This document shows positions 1 to 9,358 of a stretch of 64,000 nucleotides of DNA, piece by piece. Where the stretch lies: contig UQID01000011.1 in assembly GCA_900541045.1 (NCBI GenBank), positions 1 through 64,000 on the forward strand, in the 5' to 3' direction. The notes below the pieces were generated by a model. That model saw only the letters and a program-made list of their open reading frames with translations. It made no database searches and was not told the DNA's origin. The position numbers and the translations under genes were made by a program. The DNA comes from an uncultured Collinsella sp. (GTDB taxonomy: Bacteria > Actinomycetota > Coriobacteriia > Coriobacteriales > Coriobacteriaceae). The number at the start of each line of letters is the position of its first letter. The first letter of the stretch is position 1.

Positions 1-49
1 ACGAGATTAGCGAGTGTCTCGTGGGCTCGGAGATGTGTATAAGAGACAG
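1..49 (+). other. Illumina/Nextera P7 adapter plus index (sequencing artefact)
   Basis: Positions 16-49 match the 34-nt Nextera read-2 transposase adapter, ending in the mosaic-end AGATGTGTATAAGAGACAG. Positions 1-7 (ACGAGAT) match the end of the P7 primer, and positions 8-15 (TAGCGAGT) sit where the 8-nt i7 index belongs. This is library sequence left on the contig end, not genome. In translation it yields the familiar adapter peptides (LGDVYKRQ forward, LLYTSPSP reverse). Confidence 0.97.
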
Positions 50-409
50 GAGCTTGGAGAGCACGTTCGCGTGTTCAAAGCCCTGGATGTCGATGCTCTG
101 TACGTGTTCTCTGCCGAGGCCTTCGATAAGTGGGTCGAAGGACTCTTCGCGGGTCGTGAGGGCCACGAGGGTTTTAACCCGCGTGACATCAACGACCAGA
201 AGCTTATGAGGGCGATCAACAAGCGCACCACGTCGATGGATGTGGACAGCGCAGGTCGTATCGGTCTTTCTGAGTCTCTCCGCAAGCAGGCGAACCTCGA
301 CCGCGAGGTCACGGTTGTGGGCAACTACGACCACCTTGAGGTTTGGGACCGCGCTACGGCCGATGAGGACGATGATGACGAGGCCCTGCTGGACCTCTTC
401 TTCTCGTAA
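50..409 (+). CDS. mraZ: MraZ transcriptional regulator, 5' truncated
   Basis: This is the 3' part of mraZ, an AbrB-fold (SpoVT-AbrB) DNA-binding protein that usually opens the division/cell-wall cluster and represses it. 119 residues remain of a normal 140-150. The visible part has the second-domain signature around SMDVDSAGRIGLSESLRKQA and a very acidic tail (ATADEDDDDEALLDLFFS). The start codon, the first AbrB motif and the promoter are missing because adapter sequence replaces them; any start placed inside the first 49 bases is spurious. It sits 20 bp ahead of rsmH, the standard order. Confidence 0.93.
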   Translation, partial: ELGEHVRVFKALDVDALYVFSAEAFDKWVEGLFAGREGHEGFNPRDINDQKLMRAINKRTTSMDVDSAGRIGLSESLRKQANLDREVTVVGNYDHLEVWDRATADEDDDDEALLDLFFS

Positions 410-429
410 GGGCAAGGCACGAGTAACGG

Positions 430-1395
430 ATGGAGCGTGGGATCTTGACACAAGAATATCGGCATGAACCTGTCATGCTCGGCGAAGTGCTTGAGTCGCT
501 GCAGCTAAAGAGCGGTTCCGTCGTCTGCGACTGCACCCTTGGCGGTGCCGGCCATTCGGTAAAGATGGCCGCACAGGTGGGGGAGACCGGCCTTTTGCTC
601 GGCGTCGATCAGGACGACATGGCCCTCGAGGCCGCTGGCGCCCGTCTGGACCGCGAGGTTCCCGGCGTACCGCACCAGCTGCTGAAGGGCAACTTCGGCG
701 ACTTGGACGAGCTGCTTTGCTCGGCCGAGGTGCCCGGGGTCGATGGCTTCCTGTTCGACTTGGGCGTTTCGTCGCCGCAACTCGATATCCCTGGCAGGGG
801 CTTTTCGTACAACGAGGACGCCCCATTGGACATGCGGATGGATCCGGGTAACAACACCTTAAACGCAGCTGAGGTCATCAACACCTATAACGAACACGAC
901 CTCGCCCGGATTCTACGCGTCTATGGCGAAGAGAAGTTCGCCTCACAGATCGCGCGTGAGATCGTGCGCCGCCGCGAGCATGAGCCGATCGAAACCACCG
1001 GTCAGTTTGTCGAGATCATCAAGGCTGGTATCCCCGCTGCCGCTCGTCGGCATGGCGGACACCCAGCCAAGAAAAGTTTCCAGGCCATTCGCATCGAGGT
1101 CAATCACGAACTCGATGTGCTCGAGCGAGGGCTTGACGCCGCCACAAGGTGGCTCAACCCGGGCGGACGCATCTGCGTCATCTCGTATCACTCGCTCGAG
1201 GACCGTATCGTAAAGAACCACTTTAAGGAGATGAGCCAGGGGTGCACGTGTCCGCCGGAGATTGCGGTGTGCGTGTGCGGCAACGTGCCGATACTCAAGG
1301 TCATCACCCGCAAACCCCTGGTTGCCCAACCCGATGAGGTTGCGCGCAACCCTCGGGCGAGATCAGCCAAGATCCGCGTGGCGCAGCGTCTGTAG
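430..1395 (+). CDS. rsmH: 16S rRNA m4C1402 methyltransferase RsmH
   Basis: RsmH (MraW) uses S-adenosylmethionine to N4-methylate C1402 of 16S rRNA in the ribosomal P site. It is about 321 aa, the usual length. The N-terminal YRHEPVMLGEVLE is family-typical, TLGGAGHS (residues 36-43) is the SAM-binding loop, and DLGVSSPQLD (110-119) is the central signature. The C-terminal part has AFQAIRIEVN- and ISYHSLEDRIVK-type motifs. The ATG at 430 has a weak ribosome site; an in-frame TTG at 445, with GGAG about 10 nt upstream, is an equally good start. The conserved block begins only after both. Confidence 0.97.
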   Translation: MERGILTQEYRHEPVMLGEVLESLQLKSGSVVCDCTLGGAGHSVKMAAQVGETGLLLGVDQDDMALEAAGARLDREVPGVPHQLLKGNFGDLDELLCSAEVPGVDGFLFDLGVSSPQLDIPGRGFSYNEDAPLDMRMDPGNNTLNAAEVINTYNEHDLARILRVYGEEKFASQIAREIVRRREHEPIETTGQFVEIIKAGIPAAARRHGGHPAKKSFQAIRIEVNHELDVLERGLDAATRWLNPGGRICVISYHSLEDRIVKNHFKEMSQGCTCPPEIAVCVCGNVPILKVITRKPLVAQPDEVARNPRARSAKIRVAQRL

Positions 1396-1485
1396 ACGCG
1401 ACCGCGCGATATTGGACCTCCCGCTCGTACCACAAACGAAGCTTAAACACACTACCAACGTACTCGGGATGGGAGGCGGCATATC

Positions 1486-1956
1486 ATGGGCTACAACACC
1501 TCAAACGCAGCACTCGCCTATGATATGAACGCCATGCCCGCCTATCGTGAGGCACCGCAGGCCCCTGTTGCTCCCCGCGAGCAGCGCACGCCGCGCTTTG
1601 ATGTCTACACGGGCGCGGGCCGTCAGGCAAACCAGGCGGTAAGCCCGGTTTTCATGAGCGTTCTTAAAACGTTTTGCATCATTGCGGCCATCTTCATGAC
1701 GATCGGTGTCGCCCGCGTGGCGCTCGCCGGCGTTACGGCCCAGGTGCTCAACAGCAACGCCGCGCTTACCAACACGCTCGAGAAGGCGACCGACGAGAGC
1801 TCCGACCTGGAGGTCATGCATTCGGTCTATGGTGCCGACACGCGCATTCGCGACCTTGCGGGCGCTTATGGCATGGTGGAGCCCAGCGAGAGCGTTACAC
1901 TTGATTTTTCGCAGGATGCAGCCGCGGGCGCTAGCTCGACCGCGACCGCTCAGTAA
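1486..1956 (+). CDS. FtsL-like cell division protein
   Basis: A 156-aa bitopic membrane protein in the ftsL slot between rsmH and the class B PBP. It has a disordered cytoplasmic N terminus (about 1-55, Pro/Gln/Arg rich), one membrane segment at about 57-80 and an extracytoplasmic helix (about 84-125) with the heptad-like spacing expected of the FtsL coiled coil. The tail is low-complexity Ala/Ser/Thr. A strong GGGAGG site precedes the ATG. FtsL-type proteins have little sequence conservation, so the assignment rests on topology, size and position. Role if correct: scaffold for FtsQ/DivIB, FtsW and the PBP at the septum. Confidence 0.75.
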   Translation: MGYNTSNAALAYDMNAMPAYREAPQAPVAPREQRTPRFDVYTGAGRQANQAVSPVFMSVLKTFCIIAAIFMTIGVARVALAGVTAQVLNSNAALTNTLEKATDESSDLEVMHSVYGADTRIRDLAGAYGMVEPSESVTLDFSQDAAAGASSTATAQ

Positions 1957-1973
1957 CAAGACGGTAGCTGAGT

Positions 1974-3839
1974 ATGACAAATGACTATCGCCGCGGCTCC
2001 GACGGGGGTCGCGGTTCTGGACGTCCCTCATCGCGGGGACGTTCTGGTTATCAAGGAACGGGTCGGCCATCTTACAACGCGAGGCCGTCCTATGGCAACG
2101 ACCCTGCGTCGCGTCTCCGTGGCTCGAGTGGTCCTCAAATGCATAACACCAGACCGCGCAAGAGCTCGTCGACCGAATGGCTCACGGGCACGCCGCTGCC
2201 CCGTCGCAAAGCCGTCATGGGCTTTATCGGGCTTGGCTTGGGTTTGGGCGCCCTTCGCCTTGCCGACTATCAAATCGTGGAAGCCGATAAGTTGCGCGAC
2301 CGCGCCGATGCACGTCGCTTGCTTGCGCAGACGCTGTATGCCAAGCGCGGTACCATCTACGACCGTAACGGCAACGTGCTGACGTCGTCGGTCGAATGCC
2401 GCAACATCGCCGTGAATCCTCAGCTTATCGAGGACGTTGACAAGACGGTGTCGGCGCTGGTCAAAGCTACGGGAATCGATAAAAAGACCTGTCGCGAGCT
2501 CGTTGAGTCGGATGGCACCTGGGTGTATATCAAACGTCAGGTGGACGAGGACGATGTCGCGGCGTTGGAGAAGAAGAACCTGCCAGGCGTGCTCTTTGAG
2601 CAGGCCATGAAGCGCGTGTACCCCTACGGCAACCTGGCATCGCAGGTGCTTGGCGTGGTAAACGTGGACAACGACGGTCTGACGGGCCTCGAAAAACAGT
2701 ACAACAAGCTTTTGACCGGAACGAACGGTTCGCTGGTGCGCGAGCGGGCGAGGGACGGTAGCTATATCGCGGGCGGCGCCTATAAGAAGGTTGCCGCGGT
2801 GGACGGCGTGGACATCGTGACGACGCTCGATGTCAATATCCAGCGTGCCGCCGAGGACGCCCTGGCCGAGGCGGTCGAAAAGACCAAGGCCAAGAATGGC
2901 TCGGCCCTGGTCACCGATCCCACGACGGGCGAGATTCTGGCGGCATGCTCGTATCCGACATATGACCAGACCGATCTGGAAAACGCCAAGACCGAGGACA
3001 TGAACTTGCGCCTGGTTACCGATGCCTACGAGCCCGGCTCGGTCTTTAAGACGCTCGTGGCCGGTGCCGGCTTCGACTTGGGTGCCGTGCGTTCGAGCAC
3101 GTCGTTTGAGGTGCCGGCGAGCATTAAGGTTGGCGACGACACCGTTACCGACGCCGATAAGCGCGACTACACCATGACCATGGACGTGCGCGAGATGATG
3201 CGCCGTTCGTCCAATGTGGGCTTTGTCCTGGTGGGACGCAAGATCGGTGCAGATGATTTTGCCACCTATGTGGACAAGTGGGGTATCGGTCATAGCTCCG
3301 GTGTCGATTTTCCGGGTGAGAGCCTGGGCATCGTCAAGGAGCGCGACCAGTACGACGGCGCCACGCTGGGCTCGATGAGCTTTGGCCAGGCGCTGTCCGT
3401 CTCGCCGATTGAGGTCGCACGTGCCGTGGGCGGCATAGCGAACGGCGGCGTGATGATGACGCCGCACTTCTATAAGTCCAGCAAGGGCGATGAGAAGGAC
3501 TGGGGCGAAGGCGAGCGTGCGATTTCGGAGGACGCTGCCGCCCAGGTGACATCGTGCATGCAGACGGTCGTGTCCGAAGGCACGGGCGTTGGCGGTGCGG
3601 TTGATGGCTATGACGTAGCGGGCAAGACCGGTACGGCCGAGCGCGCTGACGAGAACGGCGGTTACCTCAAGGAGAACTACATGTCGTCCTTTATGGGCTT
3701 TGCGCCGGCACAATCGCCCAAGGTGCTGTGCTATATCACACTCGATGGAACGCCGAGCGGCTCGGATGCCGCCGCGGTGCCATTCCAGTCCATTATGGCC
3801 AACGCGCTCGACGTGCTGGGTATCCCGCGCACGAAGTAG
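1974..3839 (+). CDS. Class B penicillin-binding protein (FtsI/SpoVD type)
   Basis: A peptidoglycan DD-transpeptidase of the FtsI/PBP2b/SpoVD family, acting outside the membrane in septal wall synthesis. The order is: basic Arg/Ser/Gly-rich cytoplasmic tail (about 1-80), one membrane anchor (about 81-100), PBP dimerisation domain (LYAKRGTIYDRNGN onward), then the transpeptidase domain with S356-V-F-K359 (nucleophile), S412-S413-N414 and K551-T552-G553. The 621-aa length is normal. It lies 17 bp after the FtsL-like gene and upstream of murF, the usual dcw order. No C-terminal PASTA domain is seen. Annotators may call it ftsI, pbpB or spoVD. Confidence 0.95.
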   Translation: MTNDYRRGSDGGRGSGRPSSRGRSGYQGTGRPSYNARPSYGNDPASRLRGSSGPQMHNTRPRKSSSTEWLTGTPLPRRKAVMGFIGLGLGLGALRLADYQIVEADKLRDRADARRLLAQTLYAKRGTIYDRNGNVLTSSVECRNIAVNPQLIEDVDKTVSALVKATGIDKKTCRELVESDGTWVYIKRQVDEDDVAALEKKNLPGVLFEQAMKRVYPYGNLASQVLGVVNVDNDGLTGLEKQYNKLLTGTNGSLVRERARDGSYIAGGAYKKVAAVDGVDIVTTLDVNIQRAAEDALAEAVEKTKAKNGSALVTDPTTGEILAACSYPTYDQTDLENAKTEDMNLRLVTDAYEPGSVFKTLVAGAGFDLGAVRSSTSFEVPASIKVGDDTVTDADKRDYTMTMDVREMMRRSSNVGFVLVGRKIGADDFATYVDKWGIGHSSGVDFPGESLGIVKERDQYDGATLGSMSFGQALSVSPIEVARAVGGIANGGVMMTPHFYKSSKGDEKDWGEGERAISEDAAAQVTSCMQTVVSEGTGVGGAVDGYDVAGKTGTAERADENGGYLKENYMSSFMGFAPAQSPKVLCYITLDGTPSGSDAAAVPFQSIMANALDVLGIPRTK

Positions 3840-3964
3840 GGGGTTACAATCTTGAGCGTGGTCTGCCGTTTGATCTGAAGGGTGTTCACATGCCCTGCAC
3901 CACGCGCGCATGGCACTGGGATACAATACGCCGATAGCAATATTAGGTTTACAGGGGAGCTGCA

Positions 3965-5389
3965 ATGATAGAGATCGCCGTCAACAACCTCGCGGCCTCA
4001 ACGGGGGCCCGAACCGTGACGGAAGAAGTCGATCGGGTATGCCGCGGGTGCGTTATCGACTCGCGTCAGGTCGAGGAGGGGACGATCTTTGTCGCCTTCC
4101 CCGGCGAAAAGGTCGACGGCAATGATTTTGCCTCCCGTGCCATCGAGTCGGGTGCCGGTGCCGTCGTGATGACGCGCGAACCCGATGCCGAGCTGGTTTC
4201 GCTGGCGCAGGACAAGGGATGCGCCATCTTGCTGACCGACGACCCCGAGGAGTTCTTGCTGCGCCTGGCGCATGTATATCGCTTGGAGCTTGGCTGCCTG
4301 GTCGTCGGCATTACCGGTTCGATTGGCAAGACGACGACCAAGGACGTGCTCGCCGCCGTGCTCGCCAAGCGTTATCGCGTCTGGGCCACGAAGGGCAATT
4401 TCAACAACCTGATCGGCATGCCGCTCACGGTGCTTTCCGCTCCGGCCGATACCGAGGTTCTGGTGCTCGAGATGGGCATGAACCATTTTCATGAGATTGA
4501 GCGCCTGTCCCAGTCTGCCAACCCCAATCTTGCCATCGTGAGCAAGATTGGAACCTCCCATATCGGTATTCTGGGCAGCCGCGAGAACATCGCCCGCGCC
4601 AAGTCCGAGATTGTCCAGGGCATGTGCGTCGCCGGCGACTTCTCGCCGTTGCTGGTGTTGGGCGGCGAGGACGACTTTACGCCGTTCATTCGCGATACGT
4701 TCGCCCAGCCTGCGGGTATTGACGTGATGCTGGCCGGTGTCTCGGACGACGACGAGGTACGCGCACGCGACATTCGCGTCGACGACGAGGGCCATCCGGT
4801 CTTTACGCTCGACTTTGGTCAGGGCGACACGGTCGATACCATGTTGGCTATTCCCGGTGTGCAGTCCGTGCCCAATGCCGTCAAGGCCGCCGCGGTCGCC
4901 TATCGTCTGGGCGTGACGCCCGAGCAGATCGATGCTGCCTTTAGGGGTCTTACGATCACCGGCCACCGCCAGGAGATCAAGCGCGCCAAGAGCGGAGCAC
5001 GCATCATCGACGACTCCTATAACGCCAGTGCCGAGTCTATGGCTGCCGGCCTCGATTTGCTGTGCTCGCTTATTTGTGACGGTTCGCGCATTGCGATCCT
5101 GGGCGAGATGGGCGAGATGGGCGACGAGGCCCCCCGCATGCATGAGCTCGTGGGCGCCTATGCCGCCGCCAAGAAGCTCGACATGCTCGCGTGCGTCGGC
5201 GGCGAGCTGGCTCAGCTCATGGCCGATGCCGCACGCATGATGGGTATGGATGAGGACCGCATCCAGGTGTTCTCCGATTATCAGCAGGTGCTCGACCGCA
5301 TGGGCGGCGCGCTTGAAAATCATGATGTTGTACTGGTCAAGGGTTCCCGTTTTGTTGAGCTCGACCGCTTTGTGGAAGGTGTGTGCTAG
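3965..5389 (+). CDS. murF: UDP-MurNAc-pentapeptide synthetase MurF
   Basis: This cytoplasmic ATP-dependent ligase adds D-Ala-D-Ala to UDP-MurNAc-tripeptide. It has 474 aa with the N-terminal substrate domain (DSRQVEEGTIFVAFPG), the Mur ligase P-loop GITGSIGKTTTKD (GKTTT at 121-125), a central domain with LEMGMNHFHEI, and the C-terminal domain signature DDSYNASAESM. It is 125 bp after the PBP gene, the longest gap in the first half of the cluster; no clear promoter or terminator stands out there. It ends 3 bp before mraY, implying translational coupling. Confidence 0.97.
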   Translation: MIEIAVNNLAASTGARTVTEEVDRVCRGCVIDSRQVEEGTIFVAFPGEKVDGNDFASRAIESGAGAVVMTREPDAELVSLAQDKGCAILLTDDPEEFLLRLAHVYRLELGCLVVGITGSIGKTTTKDVLAAVLAKRYRVWATKGNFNNLIGMPLTVLSAPADTEVLVLEMGMNHFHEIERLSQSANPNLAIVSKIGTSHIGILGSRENIARAKSEIVQGMCVAGDFSPLLVLGGEDDFTPFIRDTFAQPAGIDVMLAGVSDDDEVRARDIRVDDEGHPVFTLDFGQGDTVDTMLAIPGVQSVPNAVKAAAVAYRLGVTPEQIDAAFRGLTITGHRQEIKRAKSGARIIDDSYNASAESMAAGLDLLCSLICDGSRIAILGEMGEMGDEAPRMHELVGAYAAAKKLDMLACVGGELAQLMADAARMMGMDEDRIQVFSDYQQVLDRMGGALENHDVVLVKGSRFVELDRFVEGVC

Positions 5390-5392
5390 CCC

Positions 5393-6412
5393 ATGTTCGG
5401 CAATCCCTCGTATCCTACGTATCAGGCCTTTTTGGGACTTGGCATCGCTGCCGCCATTGCGTTGCTGCTTATGCCGTGGTGGATCAAGCTGCTGAAGGTC
5501 GAGGGTATCGGCCAGCAGGTTCGAGCCGACGGCCCCAAGCGTCATTTGATTAAACAGGGTACGCCTACCATGGGCGGCGTCATCATCCTTGTCGCGATCT
5601 CGCTGACCTGCCTGCTGATGGGCAAGCTCACCACCGAGCTTGTGCTCGTGCTGCTTGCAACGCTGGCCACCGGCGTTCTGGGTCTCATCGACGATCTGAC
5701 CTCCGTCACGCATGGTCGCTCGCTCGGCCTGACGCCTCACGCCAAGATGATCGGTCTGACCATCATCTGCGTCACCTTTACCGTGCTCGCCGTCAATTGG
5801 TGCGGCGTCGCCCCCGAGATTCGTTTTCCCGGCGGCCTGACGATTGACCTCGGTGTTCTTTCGACCACCATCTGCGGCCTTTCGTTTCCGTGGCTCTACA
5901 TTGTATTTTGCTGGCTGATGATCGCCGGTCTTTCCAATGCCGTGAACCTGACCGATGGTCTGGACGGCCTTGCCGGCGGCACTTCCATGATCGCCATGCT
6001 CGCCATGGCCGCCATGGCGTTTTTGCACGGTGACGTGAACCTGTCCATCTTCTGCACGGCGTGCGCCGGTGCCTGCCTGGGCTTTTTGTGGTTCAATTGC
6101 TACCCGGCGAGCATCTTTATGGGCGATACCGGCTCGCTTGCCCTGGGTGCCGCTTTTGCCTGCACCTCCATCATGACCAACACCGAGGTCGTTTCCCTCA
6201 TCATCGGCGGTCTGTTTATCGTCGAGACCCTGTCGGTCATGATCCAGGTCGTCTATTTCCACTTTACGCACAAGCGCGTCTTCCTTATGGCGCCCATTCA
6301 TCATCATTTCGAAAAGAAGGGCTGGGCCGAGACCAAGGTCGTTATCCGTTTTTGGATTATCGCCGCGGCCTTTGGCGCCGTTGGCCTCGCCCTGTTCTTC
6401 CAGTTGGGATAG
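5393..6412 (+). CDS. mraY: Phospho-MurNAc-pentapeptide transferase MraY
   Basis: This integral membrane enzyme transfers phospho-MurNAc-pentapeptide to undecaprenyl phosphate, making lipid I. It has 339 aa with about ten hydrophobic segments. Hallmarks: the Asp pair at D100-D101 (GLIDDLTSVTHGRSLGLT), NLTDGLDGLAGG, FMGDTGSLALG, and the cytoplasmic histidine loop MAPIHHHFEKKGW. It starts 3 bp after the murF stop and is followed 9 bp later by murD. Confidence 0.98.
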   Translation: MFGNPSYPTYQAFLGLGIAAAIALLLMPWWIKLLKVEGIGQQVRADGPKRHLIKQGTPTMGGVIILVAISLTCLLMGKLTTELVLVLLATLATGVLGLIDDLTSVTHGRSLGLTPHAKMIGLTIICVTFTVLAVNWCGVAPEIRFPGGLTIDLGVLSTTICGLSFPWLYIVFCWLMIAGLSNAVNLTDGLDGLAGGTSMIAMLAMAAMAFLHGDVNLSIFCTACAGACLGFLWFNCYPASIFMGDTGSLALGAAFACTSIMTNTEVVSLIIGGLFIVETLSVMIQVVYFHFTHKRVFLMAPIHHHFEKKGWAETKVVIRFWIIAAAFGAVGLALFFQLG

Positions 6413-6421
6413 TGGTCTTTC

Positions 6422-7828
6422 ATGCCTCTTGCTGATGTCTTTAGCCTGCTTGTTTTGGGGCAGGGTAAATCCGGTCTCGATGTCGCCCGTTGGGCGTTGG
6501 CTCACCCCGAGCGCGTGAGCGCCACGACCGTGTATGGCGGCGGTACCTCCGAGCCCAATGACGCCACACGTGCGCTCGAGGCGCAGGGCGCGTCGTTTGT
6601 CTACGGCACCGAGCAGGTCGAGGGTGCCTATGACGTGTGCGTGACATGCCCGGGTATCTCGGAGTTTTCGGCCTTCTTTAAGGCCGGTCGTGAGCATGCC
6701 GCTCAGATTATGGGCGAGCCCGAGTTTGCCTATCGCCTGTCTCCCCAAAATTGGATCGCCATCACGGGCACCAACGGCAAGACAACTACCACGTCGCTGA
6801 CCGATTATCTGCTCAAGGCCGCCGGTGAAGCCAGCGTGGCCGTCGGCAATATCGGTGAGCCGCCGGTGAACGAGATCGACGGCCGCGCACACAATGAGTG
6901 GTTTGTGGCCGAGCTGTCGAGTTATCAGATTGCTACGACAGCCGAGCTTCATCCTCGCGTGGCGGTGCTGCTCAACATCACGCCCGACCACCTGGGCTGG
7001 CACAAGAGCCACAAGAACTATGCGCTTGCCAAGATCAAGTTGTTCGAGAATATGGTCGACGACGACCTCGTGGTTATCGACGTTGAGGATGCCGGCATCC
7101 ATGAGTTCGATGAGTACATCTACACACCGGGTCGCCGCATCTGCAAGGTCGCTTTTGACGAGCCCGAGGGTGCAGACGCCGCCTTTGTGCGCGATGGCAA
7201 GATGGTCGTGCGCCTGAAGGGCGTCGAGACTCAGCTTGTCGCCACGTTCGAGCTCAAGATCTCGGGCCATCACAATGTCATTAATGCCCTATGTGCCGCC
7301 ACGGCTGCTCTGGCCGTCGGTGCCGATCCCGAGGGCGTTTGCCGCGGTTTGGCATCGTTCCAGCCACTCGAACACCGCGTGGAACCCTGCGGCGAGATCG
7401 ATGGCGTGCGCTACGTCAACGATTCCAAGGCAACGAACACCGATGCGGTCGAAAAGGCCCTGACGGCGTTTCCCGACGACGATGTGATCTTGCTGCTCGG
7501 CGGCCACGATAAGGGTACCCCGCTTGCGGACTTTGCCCGCGTCGTTATGGACAACGTGCGCTCGGTCGTTTGCTTTGGCGATGCGCGCGAGCGCTTTACC
7601 GCCGCTATGGACGAGGCCGATGTCGATGGTGACGTGGATATCGCCCAGGCCGATGATCTGCGCGATGCCGTTGACGTTGCCCGCTCGCTCTCGAGCCGCG
7701 GCGACGTGATCCTGCTTTCGCCCGCTTGCTCTTCGTTCGACGAGTTCTCGGGCTACGAGGAGCGCGGCCGCGTGTTTAAGGACTACGTGGCCCAGCTTGC
7801 CGCGGCAGCGAAATCGCAAACGGAATAG
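6422..7828 (+). CDS. murD: UDP-MurNAc-L-Ala:D-Glu ligase MurD
   Basis: MurD adds D-glutamate to UDP-MurNAc-L-alanine in the cytoplasm. The 468-aa protein has an N-terminal Rossmann-like domain (VLGQGKSGLDVA), the ATP loop GTNGKTTT (116-123), the central motifs ELSSYQIATT and NITPDHLGWH, and a C-terminal domain with NDSKATNTDAVEKAL and LLLGGHDKG. Its length is normal for the family. It lies within the dcw operon, 9 bp behind mraY, and nearly touches ftsW. Confidence 0.97.
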   Translation: MPLADVFSLLVLGQGKSGLDVARWALAHPERVSATTVYGGGTSEPNDATRALEAQGASFVYGTEQVEGAYDVCVTCPGISEFSAFFKAGREHAAQIMGEPEFAYRLSPQNWIAITGTNGKTTTTSLTDYLLKAAGEASVAVGNIGEPPVNEIDGRAHNEWFVAELSSYQIATTAELHPRVAVLLNITPDHLGWHKSHKNYALAKIKLFENMVDDDLVVIDVEDAGIHEFDEYIYTPGRRICKVAFDEPEGADAAFVRDGKMVVRLKGVETQLVATFELKISGHHNVINALCAATAALAVGADPEGVCRGLASFQPLEHRVEPCGEIDGVRYVNDSKATNTDAVEKALTAFPDDDVILLLGGHDKGTPLADFARVVMDNVRSVVCFGDARERFTAAMDEADVDGDVDIAQADDLRDAVDVARSLSSRGDVILLSPACSSFDEFSGYEERGRVFKDYVAQLAAAAKSQTE

Positions 7829-7837
7829 GGGTTGCCG

Positions 7838-9358
7838 GTGAGAGAGGAGAGCCCCCGAAGTGATATGAGGAGGCCCGACTCGGACCGTGCTTCCTCGCTG
7901 CGTAGCACGCCGCGTTCCGGACGCGGCGGGCAGACGTTCGGTGAGCGCTATATTGCCGGCGTCCCCGCCCGCATCATGCGCCCCCGTTTGATATTTATGG
8001 CTTGCCTGTTTAGCTTAGTTTGCTTTGGCTTGCTAATGGTGTACTCGGCATCTTCGGTCGAAGCGATGCACGAGAATGGTTCGGCGACGTTTTTCCTGTT
8101 TCGACAGGCCGCGTTTGCCGGAGTTGGCGTGCTGGCCATGGTTGCCATCGTGCGCGTCTTGCCGGACAGTTGGTTTGGGGAAGACGTGCTCAGGATCTTT
8201 CTCATGGGCATGATAGGGCTACTGGTTCTGGTGTTCTTTATGGGTAGCGGCAGTCGTGGCGCCACGCGTTGGCTCAACATCGCCGGTATTCAGTTCCAGC
8301 CGTCTGAGTTTTTAAAGCCGTTCGCCATCGCGTATTCGGCCATCATGCTCGACCGCATCTTTTCGCCCGGCGGCAACATCAACGAGTTTCTTCGCAAGAT
8401 GGGTGTCTACCTGGGTATTTCGCTCTTTCTGATTTTTGTTCAGCCCGATTTTGGCACCGTTCTGATCATCTTGCTGACCCTCATGTGCATGGCGTTGTTT
8501 GCGGGATTGGACCCCAAATATATCGTTTGGACGGTCGTTGCCGGCATCGCCGTCATTGCGATCGCCCTTATCGCCGAGCCGTATCGTATGACGCGTGTCG
8601 AGGTTGCTTGGAATCCTTGGGCAGACGAATATGGTGATGGCTATCAGGCCACACTTGCCATTATGGCGTTTGCCTCGGGCGGCCTGTTCGGTCGCGGTAT
8701 CGGTAACTCCACCATGAAGTACTCGTATTTGCCCGAGGCGCATAACGACTACATCTTGGCTATTATCGGCGAGGAAGTTGGCTTTATCGGAACCGTGCTG
8801 TTCTTCTTGGTGTTCGCGATGCTGATCTACTCGGCGTTTCGTATTGCCGAGCAGGCGACCGACCGTCGCGGAGCACTTATGGCATCGGGTTCCGCGGTCA
8901 TCCTTGCGGTGCAGTTTTTGATCAACGCGCTGGGCATTCTCAATGTGTTTCCCATGACGGGCAAGCCTCTGCCGTTTATTAGCTACGGCGGCTCGTCGAT
9001 TATTGTGTCGCTTATGCTCGCCGGTCTGATCCTGCGCGTTTCGTATGAGAGCGCCCGTCGCGATGAGTACGACCGTCGTCGCGAGAGCTTTGCCGTTATG
9101 GATGAGAGTACCGCCGGCGTGCCCCATGTGCGCGGTGAGCGATCTTCGCGTAACGGCTTTACCGTCCTGGATGGCTCTGCGACCGAGCCGGCAGCCCGTT
9201 CACGTCAGCGAACGGCGCCGCAAGGTCGTCCACAGCGTCCTACTCATCGCAATGCGGGCGGCGGATATAATCGAATCGATTTGAATTCGGACCCGTCGGC
9301 GCGTTTGCGCACCGATGACCAGGGGCCGCGTGTACGAAGGGATTACCATGACCGATAA
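7838..9358 (+). CDS. ftsW: Septal peptidoglycan polymerase FtsW (SEDS)
   Basis: A SEDS-family glycosyltransferase that polymerises lipid II at the division site with the class B PBP. About ten membrane segments follow a 45-aa basic N terminus. Signatures include GATRWLNIAGIQFQPSEFLK, the catalytic-region Asp in FVQPDFGT, LPEAHNDYILAIIGEE and GKPLPFISYGGSS. The C-terminal ~100 residues are an Arg/Pro/Ser-rich cytoplasmic tail. Start choice: GTG 7838 has AGGGG six bases upstream; TTG 7832 and ATG 7865 are alternatives. The end overlaps the start of murG by 11 bp. Confidence 0.95.
   Translation: MREESPRSDMRRPDSDRASSLRSTPRSGRGGQTFGERYIAGVPARIMRPRLIFMACLFSLVCFGLLMVYSASSVEAMHENGSATFFLFRQAAFAGVGVLAMVAIVRVLPDSWFGEDVLRIFLMGMIGLLVLVFFMGSGSRGATRWLNIAGIQFQPSEFLKPFAIAYSAIMLDRIFSPGGNINEFLRKMGVYLGISLFLIFVQPDFGTVLIILLTLMCMALFAGLDPKYIVWTVVAGIAVIAIALIAEPYRMTRVEVAWNPWADEYGDGYQATLAIMAFASGGLFGRGIGNSTMKYSYLPEAHNDYILAIIGEEVGFIGTVLFFLVFAMLIYSAFRIAEQATDRRGALMASGSAVILAVQFLINALGILNVFPMTGKPLPFISYGGSSIIVSLMLAGLILRVSYESARRDEYDRRRESFAVMDESTAGVPHVRGERSSRNGFTVLDGSATEPAARSRQRTAPQGRPQRPTHRNAGGGYNRIDLNSDPSARLRTDDQGPRVRRDYHDR

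Noticed and set aside
14..409. An ATG at position 14 giving a full-looking MraZ frame
   Set aside because: The first twelve codons are adapter sequence; the true start is missing.
2028..3965. A 645-codon minus-strand frame opposite the PBP gene
   Set aside because: The same antisense artefact; the plus strand has all transpeptidase motifs.
3998..7273. A 1091-codon open frame on the minus strand across murF, mraY and murD
   Set aside because: It is antisense to three convincing genes in an operon, has no family motifs and is rich in His/Arg/Gly/Asp as expected from the complement of GC-rich codons.
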